Of a stretch of DNA of 64,000 nt, positions 7,100 to 14,152 are shown one piece after another. Source of the DNA: Streptomyces durocortorensis. Its GTDB lineage: Bacteria; Actinomycetota; Actinomycetes; Streptomycetales; Streptomycetaceae. The notes under the pieces are model-generated. The model was not told the DNA's origin. It made no database searches and saw only the letters and a list, made by a program, of their open reading frames with translations. Position 1 is the stretch's first letter, and each line of letters begins with the position of its first letter. Position numbers and translations under genes: made by a program. The stretch is taken from NCBI RefSeq assembly GCF_016901035.1, contig NZ_JAFEUF010000002.1, positions 44,152-108,151 of the forward strand, in the 5' to 3' direction.

Positions 7100-7672
7100 A
7101 TGACCATCTCACCGGTTGCGCTCGCCCTGATCGGTATCGGGGCCACTGTGCTGGGCGCTGTCCTCGCCATGTTCAGCACCCTAATCTCAACCAGGATGAC
7201 GCAGCGGGCGACCCGCGACCGCGAGAGCGACTTCAAGGTCTGGGAGCGTCGAGCCGACGCGATCGAGGAGGCGCACCGGAAGATGCTCGCCCTGGGCAAT
7301 GCTCGCGACCTCGCGTGGCAGCGACGCGAGGTGCCGACCAACCTCAGCCCTCAGGGCTTCGACTCGGGGCACCAGGACGAACATTTTCGTTTGGTCGTCA
7401 CGAAGTTGATGCTTTACACCACGGAGGAGCTGGTCGAGGCGTACCAGGCGTCGAACGCGGCTTTCCTCAAGTCGATAATTGCCATCCAGATGTTGCAGCT
7501 GGCGCTGGCCGAGACCGGCGGATCGCAAGCATCCGGGCGGCAGCACATCAACCTAAGAGCCCCTGTCGCGGCTCAGGCCGTCAAAGATTCGCAGGCTGCT
7601 GACGAACGCTTGGCAGCGGCATTGCGCGAATCCGCATTGCTCGGTCTGGCTCCGGAGCGTCAGCGCCGCTAG
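7100..7672 (+). CDS. Membrane-anchored protein, paralogue of the previous gene (190 aa)
   Basis: The start is set at the ATG at 7100 (MTISPVALALIGIG) because this puts the hydrophobic helix (residues 6-29) at the N-terminus as in the paralogue; the open frame continues upstream without coding signal. After the helix comes TRMTQRATRDRE and then the shared motif KVWERRADAIEEAHR, followed by a mostly helical domain of about 150 residues. Its stop overlaps the stop of the GntR gene by 4 nt, tail to tail. Function unknown. Confidence 0.7.
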   Translation: MTISPVALALIGIGATVLGAVLAMFSTLISTRMTQRATRDRESDFKVWERRADAIEEAHRKMLALGNARDLAWQRREVPTNLSPQGFDSGHQDEHFRLVVTKLMLYTTEELVEAYQASNAAFLKSIIAIQMLQLALAETGGSQASGRQHINLRAPVAAQAVKDSQAADERLAAALRESALLGLAPERQRR

Positions 7673-7905
7673 TTGCGGTCGGCGACGAAGGTGCCCAAGC
7701 CCAGCTCGGTGCGGACGACCCCAGTCGTGCGCAGGTGCGCCAACGCCTTCTGCGCGGTGGACGTGGCGACGTTGAACTCGGCGCTCAGCTCAACGATGCC
7801 CGGCACGCGGCTGCCCGGCGGATAGGTCCCGTCGGCCACGCGCGCCTCCACGATCGCGGCCACCTGCCGCCAGATCGGACGGCTTCGATCAAGATCCCGA
7901 GTCAC
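7669..7905 (-). CDS. Minimal GntR-type regulator, DNA-binding domain only (78 aa)
   Basis: The sequence is a complete GntR winged helix: IWRQVAAIVEARVADGTYPP, then SRVPGIVELSAEFNVATSTA as the HTH and GLGTFVADR as the wing. It stops there, with no effector-binding domain (normal members are 120-260 aa). Regulators of this class (for example KorSA of pSAM2) control transfer and replication in Streptomyces elements. Two strong palindromes lie just upstream (7938-7981), between this gene and the divergent 63-aa gene, so it probably represses itself and that gene. Confidence 0.8.
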   Translation of the reverse strand: MTRDLDRSRPIWRQVAAIVEARVADGTYPPGSRVPGIVELSAEFNVATSTAQKALAHLRTTGVVRTELGLGTFVADRN

Positions 7906-7937
7906 TCCTTGACCGTAAGAGCACGCCGTTAGCCGCG

Positions 7938-7981
7938 CTACCGCAGTAAACTGCGATAGCGCGACATCGCGATATCGCGAT
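7938..7981. promoter_or_regulatory. Twin palindromes, likely GntR operators
   Basis: Site 1 is CTACCGCAGT-AA-ACTGCGATAG (7938-7959), 10-bp arms with one mismatch. Site 2 is the perfect 16-bp palindrome ATCGCGATATCGCGAT (7966-7981). They occupy the divergent gap between the GntR gene (start 7905) and the 63-aa gene (start 8013), in the position expected for bidirectional control. Confidence 0.65.
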
Positions 7982-8012
7982 ACCTACTGGTCAGGACGAC
8001 GAGGAGGCCACC

Positions 8013-8204
8013 GTGGCCGGGTTAACCATTCGGGTGTACACGTACGACCCCGCCACCAGGGAGACGCGCGAGGTGAGCGAGCGCGAGTGGTCGTTCGACT
8101 CCATGCCGGACGGGTCGCCGATCGACACCCGGTGGCCGCTGTGCATGTGCCGCCGCTGCAAGGGCGAGGGCACGCCGGGCGAGCTGCGACGCCAGCAGGC
8201 TTAG
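8013..8204 (+). CDS. Small Cys-rich protein (63 aa)
   Basis: The GTG start at 8013 follows a good GAGGAGG site. The protein has a beta-like N-terminal half (LTIRVYTYDPATRETREV) and a C-terminal CMCRRCKGEGTPG motif. The CxCxxC arrangement with only three cysteines could bind metal. It is divergent from the GntR gene across two palindromes and overlaps the next gene tail to tail by 4 nt. I do not recognise the family. Confidence 0.6.
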   Translation: MAGLTIRVYTYDPATRETREVSEREWSFDSMPDGSPIDTRWPLCMCRRCKGEGTPGELRRQQA

Positions 8205-8512
8205 CTGCTCCCCCGGGCGATGGCGTCCCGCACGAGGTCCTCCCAGCCGAGGTCGGCGGCCACCCGCAACGCGTCCTTGGCCACCACCGTGTCACGTTCG
8301 GTTCGACGCACTTGGTGGCCGCCGGCCCCGGCTTGAATGATCAGCGATTTGAGCTTGGCGTCGTGCCCCGGCGCGAACCTGCTCTGGGTCGTCGCGACGC
8401 ACCCGGTGGCCTTGCGTTGCCACACCTTGTCGCCGCTGACGTCCTCGTGCACCGGGACCTCGAATGAATAACTACCGCACACGCAGGCGGAGTTGGGGTT
8501 CCGTGTAGTCAT
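8201..8512 (-). CDS. Small protein with CxC and FAPGHDAK motifs (103 aa)
   Basis: The start is set at the ATG at 8512 (MTTRNPNSACVCG); another in-frame ATG lies four codons upstream. Features are a CVCGSY motif near the N-terminus, a further Cys (ATGCVATT), the phrase FAPGHDAKLKSLII and a C-terminal helix ending ARGSS. The FAPGHDA(K/R) phrase recurs, as far as I remember, in small hypothetical proteins of actinobacterial mobile elements and phages, so this is probably an element gene. Function unknown. Confidence 0.55.
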   Translation of the reverse strand: MTTRNPNSACVCGSYSFEVPVHEDVSGDKVWQRKATGCVATTQSRFAPGHDAKLKSLIIQAGAGGHQVRRTERDTVVAKDALRVAADLGWEDLVRDAIARGSS

Positions 8513-8936
8513 ACCGAGGATCATAAGCGCGGAATGAGTGGTTCTGTGCACTGATAGACCGGAATGGCCAGATCGCGCCCAACCCGGCCGGGCAGTAACG
8601 CAGTTACTCCTATGCCAGCCCTGCGCGTCTGCGCTAAAATGAGAACGTCCTAGAGGTCGCATGGCATCTGGACGTGGAGAGGGTCAGCGCAATGCTGACT
8701 TCAGACGCAGCGCACTCGTAGGCTTGCGGGGCCCTTCCCGGCCCGATACACGCCAAGTCGAAACCGAGAAGACGCAGCGCTGCTTCACTGCTCCAAACAG
8801 ACTGTGCCAGTTCAGTCTGTCCCGAGAACATTTGCGCGTTCGTGTGTCAGCGCGGGTGTCTCGGTCCGAACCGTAGGGTTCGGATCGAGGCTGCCTGCGC
8901 ACCCGATCCGACCCATGACAGGGAAGGTCAGGATCG
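8513..8936. other. Non-coding leader region with hairpins
   Basis: 424 bp with no convincing gene precede the 64-aa membrane protein. They hold a hairpin GTAAC-GCA-GTTAC near 8595-8608 and a perfect 8-bp stem TCCGAACC/GGTTCGGA with a 4-nt loop at 8865-8884. The length and structure suggest a long 5' leader or a small RNA. Confidence 0.4.
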
Positions 8937-9131
8937 GTGGACGACACCGTCATCATCATTCTCGCCATCGCTGGCGTGGCCTCAGTGCTGCTCTATGTGA
9001 TCAAGGGATTTCTAGATCAGGTCCCTGAGGTAATCGAGTCGGCCGGACGCATCCGCGTCTCGTGGCAGCGCTTCAAGCAGCCCGAGCTACCACCCCCGGC
9101 GGACGACGAGGAGCCGCCCCTCGCCGCATAG
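8937..9131 (+). CDS. Small single-helix membrane protein, paralogue of the 9637 gene (64 aa)
   Basis: The GTG start at 8937 is preceded by GGGAAGG. The protein begins MDDTVIIILAIAGVASVLLY, one membrane helix, then VIKGFLDQVPEVIES and an amphipathic basic segment, with an acidic Pro-rich tail. The block LY-x-x-KGFLDQ-x-PE is repeated in the gene at 9637, showing a duplicated family. A 16-bp-stem terminator follows at once, so it is a monocistronic unit. Small size, one helix and a long structured leader recall membrane toxins of type I systems, but this is only inference. Confidence 0.65.
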   Translation: MDDTVIIILAIAGVASVLLYVIKGFLDQVPEVIESAGRIRVSWQRFKQPELPPPADDEEPPLAA

Positions 9132-9144
9132 ACCGTCCCGGCCG

Positions 9145-9184
9145 CCGCAGCCCCGCACCTACCCCATAAGGTGCGGGGCTGCGG
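9145..9184 (+). terminator. Very strong hairpin terminator (16-bp stem)
   Basis: CCGCAGCCCCGCACCT at 9145-9160 pairs perfectly with 9169-9184 around an 8-nt loop, 13 bp after the stop of the 64-aa gene. A short CGTTTC follows. Confidence 0.8.
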
Positions 9185-9636
9185 CGTTTCAGCAGCTCAG
9201 ACGGCAAAACCCTTGTATAGGACGACAGTTCGGGCTAATGCGCTACACTTCTTCGAGTACCTGTGCCTGCGGTGGAGCTGCGAACTCCGGCAGGCGCTTG
9301 GCAACGCATCCGTTTGTCACCTCTGTGATCCGCATCCGATATGCGGGGAGTTCCAGGGGATTAGGGCCTGTCAGGCTGAGCTTTTGATGTGTGAACGTGC
9401 ACTGATGGGCCGTAGCCATCCGACGCCAGGTCGCATGGCTACGGAGGCTTGCCTACCGTCTAGAAACTTCACTTAGCGTATCGATCCACCGGTCGGGCGA
9501 GAGCCTGACCGTCTGAGATACCCGGCGATGCGTCGGAAGCAGGGCTTCTCAGTTCAGCCACTTCACCGTGGCCGAGCTGACGAATGCCCTGAGCATGAGC
9601 CCTGCCTCGGTCACCGAACTGAAAGGTACCGAGACG
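9185..9636. other. Structured non-coding region, possible leader or small RNA
   Basis: About 450 bp lie between a terminator and the 86-aa membrane protein. I see several separate stems: GCCTGC/GCAGGC with an inner GGAG/CTCC near 9266-9295; CCGCAT/ATGCGG near 9332-9348; and a perfect 10-bp stem CCGTAGCCAT/ATGGCTACGG at 9410-9444. The short open frame across the region has no coding pattern. Confidence 0.45.
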
Positions 9637-9897
9637 TTGGACGGGGCCATGATTCTCGCCATCCTCGCCGTCTTCGGCGTGTTGTCGATCATGCTGTACG
9701 CCCTCAAGGGCTTCCTCGATCAGCTGCCCGAATTCTTCGCGTCGCTCCGACGCGCGTGGGAAGCGTGGCAGGAGTTGAAGCGGGCCCGGCGGAAGGCCCG
9801 CGAGCTGGAGGCAGCCCAAAGGGAGGCAGCTCGGCGCAGAGCTGCCAGGCGAGAGACAGCAGAGCAGCAGGGATCGCAGTCCCAGCCCGCTGCATAG
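9637..9897 (+). CDS. Small single-helix membrane protein, paralogue of the 8937 gene (86 aa)
   Basis: The start is set at the TTG at 9637 by alignment with the paralogue: LDGAMILAILAVFGVLSIML matches the first residues of the 8937 product, and GAAAGG lies about 10 nt upstream. A longer frame from a GTG at 9568 exists. After the membrane helix comes YALKGFLDQLPEFFASL (the shared block), then a long Arg/Lys/Glu-rich helix, longer than in the paralogue. It is the last gene of the accessory region before dprA. Confidence 0.6.
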   Translation: MDGAMILAILAVFGVLSIMLYALKGFLDQLPEFFASLRRAWEAWQELKRARRKARELEAAQREAARRRAARRETAEQQGSQSQPAA

Positions 9898-9972
9898 GTC
9901 GTCCCGGCCTCCGGTGGCACCACGGAGCGCACGAGACCCCGCCACGGCCTCCCAGGCCCGGCGGGCACGCGA

Positions 9973-10002
9973 GAGGCCCCCGGAGATATCTCCGGGGGCC
10001 TC
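9973..10002. terminator. Bidirectional terminator, perfect 30-bp palindrome
   Basis: GAGGCCCCCGGAGAT is followed directly by its complement. It lies between the rightward 86-aa gene and the leftward dprA (stop at 10024), so it can end transcripts from both sides and marks the junction of accessory and core DNA. Confidence 0.8.
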
Positions 10003-10023
10003 GTGCTGTGTGAGGGGGTGACG

Positions 10024-11181
10024 CTACGCCGCGATGGCCACCCGGAAGCGGATCGGAGCCAGAGCGGCACCCCCGGGAAGAGGTGTGGGCACCCCCATCG
10101 AGTAGCGGCCCAACCGTTGCGCCTGACGGGCGGTGACCAGCGAACCGCTGCGGTATTGGGCCTCGACCACCACCGTCCCCCTGGTCAGCGCGGCGATGAC
10201 GCGGTTGCGCAGGATGAACCGGCTGCGGGTGGGGTGGGCGGACGGTGGCAACTCGGCCACGATGAGACCCTGTTGGGCCATCCGCCCGAGCAGCTCGGCG
10301 TGCCCGCGCGGGTAGGCGACGTCGACGCCGCAGGCCAGTACCGCCGTGGTGGCCCCGCCCGCGGCCAACGCGCCGCGGTGGGCGGCCCCGTCGACCCCGA
10401 ACGCCGCCCCCGACACCACCACCCAGCCGCGCTCCGCGAGCCCGGAGCCGAGAGTTGCCGCCATGTGCGCCCCGTACGGAGTGCAGGCCCTCGCGCCGAC
10501 GACCGCGACCGAGCGCAGGGACCACAGCCGCAGGTCCGGCCGCCCCCGCACCCAGAGACCGACGGGCCGCGCGTCGCCCAGGTCGTCCAGCTGGCTCGGC
10601 CACTCCCGGTCCCCCGGGCAGACGAAGCGCCCGCCCACCGCGGCGACCGCGACCAGATCACGCCCCGGCTCCGCGACGGCCGCACGCAGCCGGTAGCCCC
10701 CGAGTCGTGCGGCGGTCATCCCCGGCAGCGTCTCGGCGGAACCGTCCTCGACGGTGAGCCGCCGCAACAGCTCGACCGGGCCGGTGAGCCGGAGCCAGCG
10801 CCCGGCACGCTCGTCCCCCGGCTCCAGCACCCGCGTCAACGCGGCCCTGGCCACCCGCTCCGCCTCCTGGACCGGATCCGGAGCCCGTCCCAGGTCCGGG
10901 GGCCGTTCCAGGTCCGGAACCCGTCCCAGGTCCGGGGCCGGTTCCAGGTCTTGGGCCCGTTCCAGGTCCAGGTCAAGGTCCCGCCTGTCGCAGTCGCCAC
11001 CCCGGCCCCGCCCGCGCTCCCGGTCCAAGCCGTGCTCCCGGTGTGGGCCGTGCTCCCGGTCCCGCTCGTGCTCCCGGTCCGGGCCGTACTCCGGGCCTTG
11101 GCCGTGCTTTCGGTCCGAGCCGTGCGCTCGCTCCGGGCCGTGCTCCCTGTTCCGCCCGCGCTCCCCCGTCAGCCCGGTCAC
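10024..11181 (-). CDS. dprA: DNA processing protein DprA, C-terminally truncated, repeat-expanded N-terminus
   Basis: DprA binds single-stranded DNA and loads RecA in transformation and repair. The Rossmann-like core is intact: VAVVGARACTPYG, SGAAFGVDGAAHRGAL, the GVDVAYPRGH loop, and RNRVIAALTRGTVVVEA followed by RSGSLVTARQA. Two things are odd. First, the N-terminal ~100 residues are degenerate repeats (REHGPE-type, then PDLGR/PDLER-type) absent from usual DprA, which starts near EAERVARAALTRVLEPGDE. Second, the chain stops about 22 residues after MGVP, where other DprAs continue through a VPGP loop to a winged-helix domain. The accessory element ends here, so the 3' end was probably replaced at insertion. 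The start is the GTG at 11181, overlapping the comM stop as GTGA. Confidence 0.85.
   Translation of the reverse strand: MTGLTGERGRNREHGPERAHGSDRKHGQGPEYGPDREHERDREHGPHREHGLDRERGRGRGGDCDRRDLDLDLERAQDLEPAPDLGRVPDLERPPDLGRAPDPVQEAERVARAALTRVLEPGDERAGRWLRLTGPVELLRRLTVEDGSAETLPGMTAARLGGYRLRAAVAEPGRDLVAVAAVGGRFVCPGDREWPSQLDDLGDARPVGLWVRGRPDLRLWSLRSVAVVGARACTPYGAHMAATLGSGLAERGWVVVSGAAFGVDGAAHRGALAAGGATTAVLACGVDVAYPRGHAELLGRMAQQGLIVAELPPSAHPTRSRFILRNRVIAALTRGTVVVEAQYRSGSLVTARQAQRLGRYSMGVPTPLPGGAALAPIRFRVAIAA
10868..11160. repeat. Degenerate tandem repeats inside dprA 5' region
   Basis: From about 10868 to 10978 a roughly 21-bp unit (core CCAGGTCCGG with GTTCC or GTCCC) is repeated and encodes PDLGR/PDLER heptads. 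From about 10985 to 11160 an 18-bp-scale unit (GTGCTCCCGGTCC-like) encodes REHG-D repeats. Both are in frame, so the gene tolerates their expansion. Confidence 0.65.
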
Positions 11182-12800
11182 CGCTCCCCCACCCCCATCG
11201 GCACCCCGCGCTGAATGCCCGTCCGCAGCTCCAGGGCGACCGCCACGTCCGAGGCGTCCGGGCGATCGGCGCCCCGTAGGTCCGCCACGGTCCACGCGAC
11301 CCGCAGCACCCGGTCCAGGCCCCGGGCCGTGAGGATTCCGCGTTCCAGGTCCCGCTCCGCCGCCGCCAGCGCCCCCGGGGCCGCGAGCAGCCGGGTCCGT
11401 AGTTCATGGCCCGGCACCTCGCTGTTCGTGGCCCACGGGGTGCCGGCCAGCCGTTCCGCCGCCCGGGCCCTGGCGGCCCGCACCCGTGCGGCGACGACGG
11501 CCGTCGACTCGCCCCGGCCGCCCTGCCCCAGCAGGTCCGCGCGGTCGACCGGCTGGACCTCGACCCGCAGGTCCACCCGGTCGAGCAGCGGCCCGGACAG
11601 GCGCGCCTGGTAGCGGCGGACCACCGAGGGCGGGCACTCGCAGCCCGCGCCGGTGAGGGTGTGGCGCCCGCAGGGGCAGGGATTGGCCGCCAGCACCATC
11701 AGGAAACGGGCAGGCAGCCGCACCACCCCCGCCGCCCGGGCGACCACCACGTGTCCGGACTCCAGGGGCTGGCGCAGCGCGTCCAGCGCCTTGCCAGAGA
11801 ATTCGGGGGCCTCGTCCAGGAAGAGCACCCCCCGGTGGGCCAGGGACACCGCCCCGGGCCTCGGCATCCCGTTGCCTCCGCCCACAAGGGACTGCATGGT
11901 CGCCGAGTGGTGCGGGGCGCAGTAGGGCGCCCGGGAGACGAGCGGTTCACCCGGGGGGAGGATGCCCGCCACGGAGTGGACCGCCGTCACTTCGAGGGAT
12001 TCCTGCCGGGTCAGCGGCGGCAGGACGGCCGACAGCCGTTCGGCCAGCATGGTCTTGCCCGCCCCCGGTGGGCCGGTGAACAGCAGATGGTGTCCGCCGG
12101 CCGCGGCCACCTCCAGGGCCTGGCGCGGTCGCGGCTGCCCCGCGACGTCCGCCAGGTCCGGCCGGTGTCCGTCGCCCCGCGCGGCAGCCGGCGCCAGTCC
12201 CGTACCGAGGCCGGAGCCGGGGATCATGAGCCCGGCCAGCATGGCGTCGGGCCGCCCCTGGCCGTCGACGGGCTCGTCGGGCACCGGTTCGTCGCACAGG
12301 ACGGCGATGAGCTGGCGCAGGCTCCGGACGCCGAGAACAGAAACCCCCGGCACCAGGGCCGCCTCCCCGGCCGTCTGCTCGGGGACGACCACCTGTTCGT
12401 ACCCCGCTTCGGCGGCCGCGAGGACGGCGGGCAGCACGCCCCGCACGGGACGGACCCGGCCGTCCAGGCCCAGCTCGCCGATCATCACAACATCGGCGAT
12501 CGCGGCGGGGTCGATCCGCTCCGCCGCACCGAGCACCGCGCTGGCCACGGCCAGATCGAAACCCGAACCGCTCTTCGGGACCGAGGCCGGGGAGAGCCCG
12601 ACCGTGAGCTTCTTCTGCGGCCACTCGGCCCCGGAATTGACGACGGCCGCCCGCACCCGGTCCCGGCTCTCCACCAGGCTCTTGTCCGGCAGCCCGACCA
12701 GAGTGAAGGCCGCCACCCCGGGCTCCAGGTCCGCCTGGACCTCCACCACCACACCCTCGACGCCGACCAGCGCCACGGAACACGCGCGTGCGAAGCCCAT
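11178..12800 (-). CDS. comM: ComM/YifB family Mg-chelatase-like AAA+ ATPase (540 aa)
   Basis: Domain order matches the family: an N-terminal Lon-like/chelatase domain (VEVQADLEPGVAAFTLVGLP, then SPASVPKSGSGFDLAVA), an AAA+ core with Walker A GPPGAGKTM and the motif GGGNGMPRPGAVSLAHRG leading to the Walker B phrase LFLDE, and a C-terminal Mg-chelatase domain ending in LELRTGIQRG. ComM proteins promote branch migration of DNA integrated during transformation. Length is normal. The ATG at 12800 shares a base with the yraN stop (TGATG), and dprA overlaps its end, so yraN-comM-dprA is one operon. Confidence 0.93.
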   Translation of the reverse strand: MGFARACSVALVGVEGVVVEVQADLEPGVAAFTLVGLPDKSLVESRDRVRAAVVNSGAEWPQKKLTVGLSPASVPKSGSGFDLAVASAVLGAAERIDPAAIADVVMIGELGLDGRVRPVRGVLPAVLAAAEAGYEQVVVPEQTAGEAALVPGVSVLGVRSLRQLIAVLCDEPVPDEPVDGQGRPDAMLAGLMIPGSGLGTGLAPAAARGDGHRPDLADVAGQPRPRQALEVAAAGGHHLLFTGPPGAGKTMLAERLSAVLPPLTRQESLEVTAVHSVAGILPPGEPLVSRAPYCAPHHSATMQSLVGGGNGMPRPGAVSLAHRGVLFLDEAPEFSGKALDALRQPLESGHVVVARAAGVVRLPARFLMVLAANPCPCGRHTLTGAGCECPPSVVRRYQARLSGPLLDRVDLRVEVQPVDRADLLGQGGRGESTAVVAARVRAARARAAERLAGTPWATNSEVPGHELRTRLLAAPGALAAAERDLERGILTARGLDRVLRVAWTVADLRGADRPDASDVAVALELRTGIQRGVPMGVGER

Positions 12801-13159
12801 CAGGACACCCCCCTGGCGTGCTCCGTGACCGGGGCTCCGCGTCGGGGCACGATCACCCCGATCAGGTCGATACGGACCCCGCCGGGCGGTGACCCGCCGT
12901 TCCGGTCGAGCCAGATCTCGGCGAGCCGTCGCAGCCGGTCGGCCTTGACCGGGCCGACCGCCGCCATGGGGTGTTCAAAAGCGTCGGATCTGCGCGTCTT
13001 CACTTCGCAGAAGACCAAGGCGTCGCCGTCCCTGGCCACGATGTCGATCTCTCCGGCGCGACAGCGCCAGTTGCGCTCGACCACCGTCATCCCGGCTTCG
13101 CCCAGCAGCCGCGCCGCCAGATCCTCGCCGTACCGCCCGAGTGCCCCCCGTGCGTTCAT
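12800..13159 (-). CDS. YraN family (UPF0102) nuclease-like protein (119 aa)
   Basis: The short family is recognised by [13 protein letters not shown] at the N-terminus, then [20 protein letters not shown] and FCEVKTR, which together form a PD-(D/E)xK-type nuclease core (Asp/Glu and the E-V-K triad). The biochemical role is unproven; members sit next to DNA-processing genes as here. The ATG at 13159 is chosen for its GGAGGTGG site and normal length; a longer frame upstream lacks conservation. It is the first gene of the comM-dprA operon. Confidence 0.9.
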   Translation of the reverse strand: MNARGALGRYGEDLAARLLGEAGMTVVERNWRCRAGEIDIVARDGDALVFCEVKTRRSDAFEHPMAAVGPVKADRLRRLAEIWLDRNGGSPPGGVRIDLIGVIVPRRGAPVTEHARGVS

Positions 13160-13290
13160 ATCGGCACCACCTCCGGCACCGACTGTGACCCGGCCCGCCG
13201 AAAGATGTGGATCTTGGTGGACAACTCCGCGGATGTGGAAAACCCGGCCACCCACACGGGTGACCGGGCTGCTCACTGCAACGCGCGGGG

Positions 13291-13599
13291 TCAGCCCCCC
13301 GGAAGTTCCAGATCGCTCTTGTTGAGCTCTTCGATGTTGACGTCCTTGAAGGTCAGCACGCGGACCTGCTTGACGAACCTCGCAGGCCGGTACATGTCCC
13401 AGACCCAGGCGTCCGCCATGGACACCTCGAAGAAAACCTCACCCTGGACGGAGTGCACCTGCATCTCGTAGTCGTTGGTGAGGTAGAAGCGCCGTTCGGT
13501 CTCGATCACATATTTGAACAGACCGACGACATCGCGGTACTCCCGGTAGAGCTTCAGCTCCATCTCGGTCTCGTACTTCTCGAGGTCCTCGGCGCTCAT
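13291..13599 (-). CDS. DUF2469 family conserved protein (102 aa)
   Basis: A highly conserved actinobacterial protein: [20 protein letters not shown], then [20 protein letters not shown] and a [16 protein letters not shown] segment. Members are about 100 residues and near invariant across the phylum. The role is unknown, with the context always near yraN and the signal peptidases. The start at 13599 fits the family; the upstream extension is a shadow. The 131-bp gap to yraN may hold the yraN promoter. Confidence 0.9.
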   Translation of the reverse strand: MSAEDLEKYETEMELKLYREYRDVVGLFKYVIETERRFYLTNDYEMQVHSVQGEVFFEVSMADAWVWDMYRPARFVKQVRVLTFKDVNIEELNKSDLELPGG

Positions 13600-13663
13600 G
13601 GCATGTTTCCCCTTCAGCCGTGCGTGCCCCCATTGTGCGTCAGCCTCCGGCGCCCCTGAACGA

Positions 13664-14152
13664 TTAGACGATTTCGGGGGCCAGAACCAGCGGATCACGC
13701 GGGGGGCCCTCGTCGAGGAGCGTGCGCAGCAGCTCGGCGAGTCTGGTCGGGTACACCGTCTCACGCGTCGCGAGCAGTTCGGCGGAAGTCCACCACCTCA
13801 GACCGGCGACGCTGCGCAGTTCCAGGTCGGTGAGGCCCTGCGGGGCCGTCGCGGTCCGCGTCGTACGGGCCAGGTAGTACCACTCGTCCTGGTCCCAGCG
13901 GCGTCCGTCGAAGGGGAAGGAACACATCCGGGTCCAGAGCAGCGGGCCCAGCTCGATCTCCGTGATCCCGGTCTCCTCGGCGAGCTCGCGGCGGGCCGCC
14001 TGCTCCCGGGTCTCGTCGCCCTCCAGGCCGCCGCCCGGGGTGAACCACCAGGTGTCGGCGGGGTCGTCCGGCTCATGGCCGTGCAGGAGCAGTACGCGGT
14101 CGTCGGGGTCCAGGAGGACCACGCGGGCGACCTTGCGGGCCACGGCGGTCAC
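13664..14152 (-). CDS. Nudix hydrolase (MutT-like), fourth gene of the sip cluster
   Basis: The Nudix box is complete: GGGLEGDETREQAARRELAE followed by ETGI, matching Gx5Ex7REUxEExGU. It is preceded by VARVVLLDPDDRVLLLHGHE and PADTWWFTPG. The substrate is unknown (nucleoside diphosphate-linked compounds as a class). The GTG at 14152 overlaps the sipZ stop as GTGA. In S. lividans a MutT-like gene likewise follows sipZ, so the arrangement is conserved. Confidence 0.88.
   Translation of the reverse strand: MTAVARKVARVVLLDPDDRVLLLHGHEPDDPADTWWFTPGGGLEGDETREQAARRELAEETGITEIELGPLLWTRMCSFPFDGRRWDQDEWYYLARTTRTATAPQGLTDLELRSVAGLRWWTSAELLATRETVYPTRLAELLRTLLDEGPPRDPLVLAPEIV

Noticed and set aside
8661..8876. 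Possible small gene before the 64-aa membrane protein
   Set aside because: Irregular codon use, no ribosome-binding site, and hairpins cross it; treated as leader DNA.
9171..9476. 101-codon frame in the region before the 86-aa gene
   Set aside because: It starts inside a terminator stem and lacks coding bias.
1..10020. Complete prophage
   Set aside because: No capsid, portal, tail, lysis or integrase gene is visible; the genes fit a plasmid-like integrative element better.
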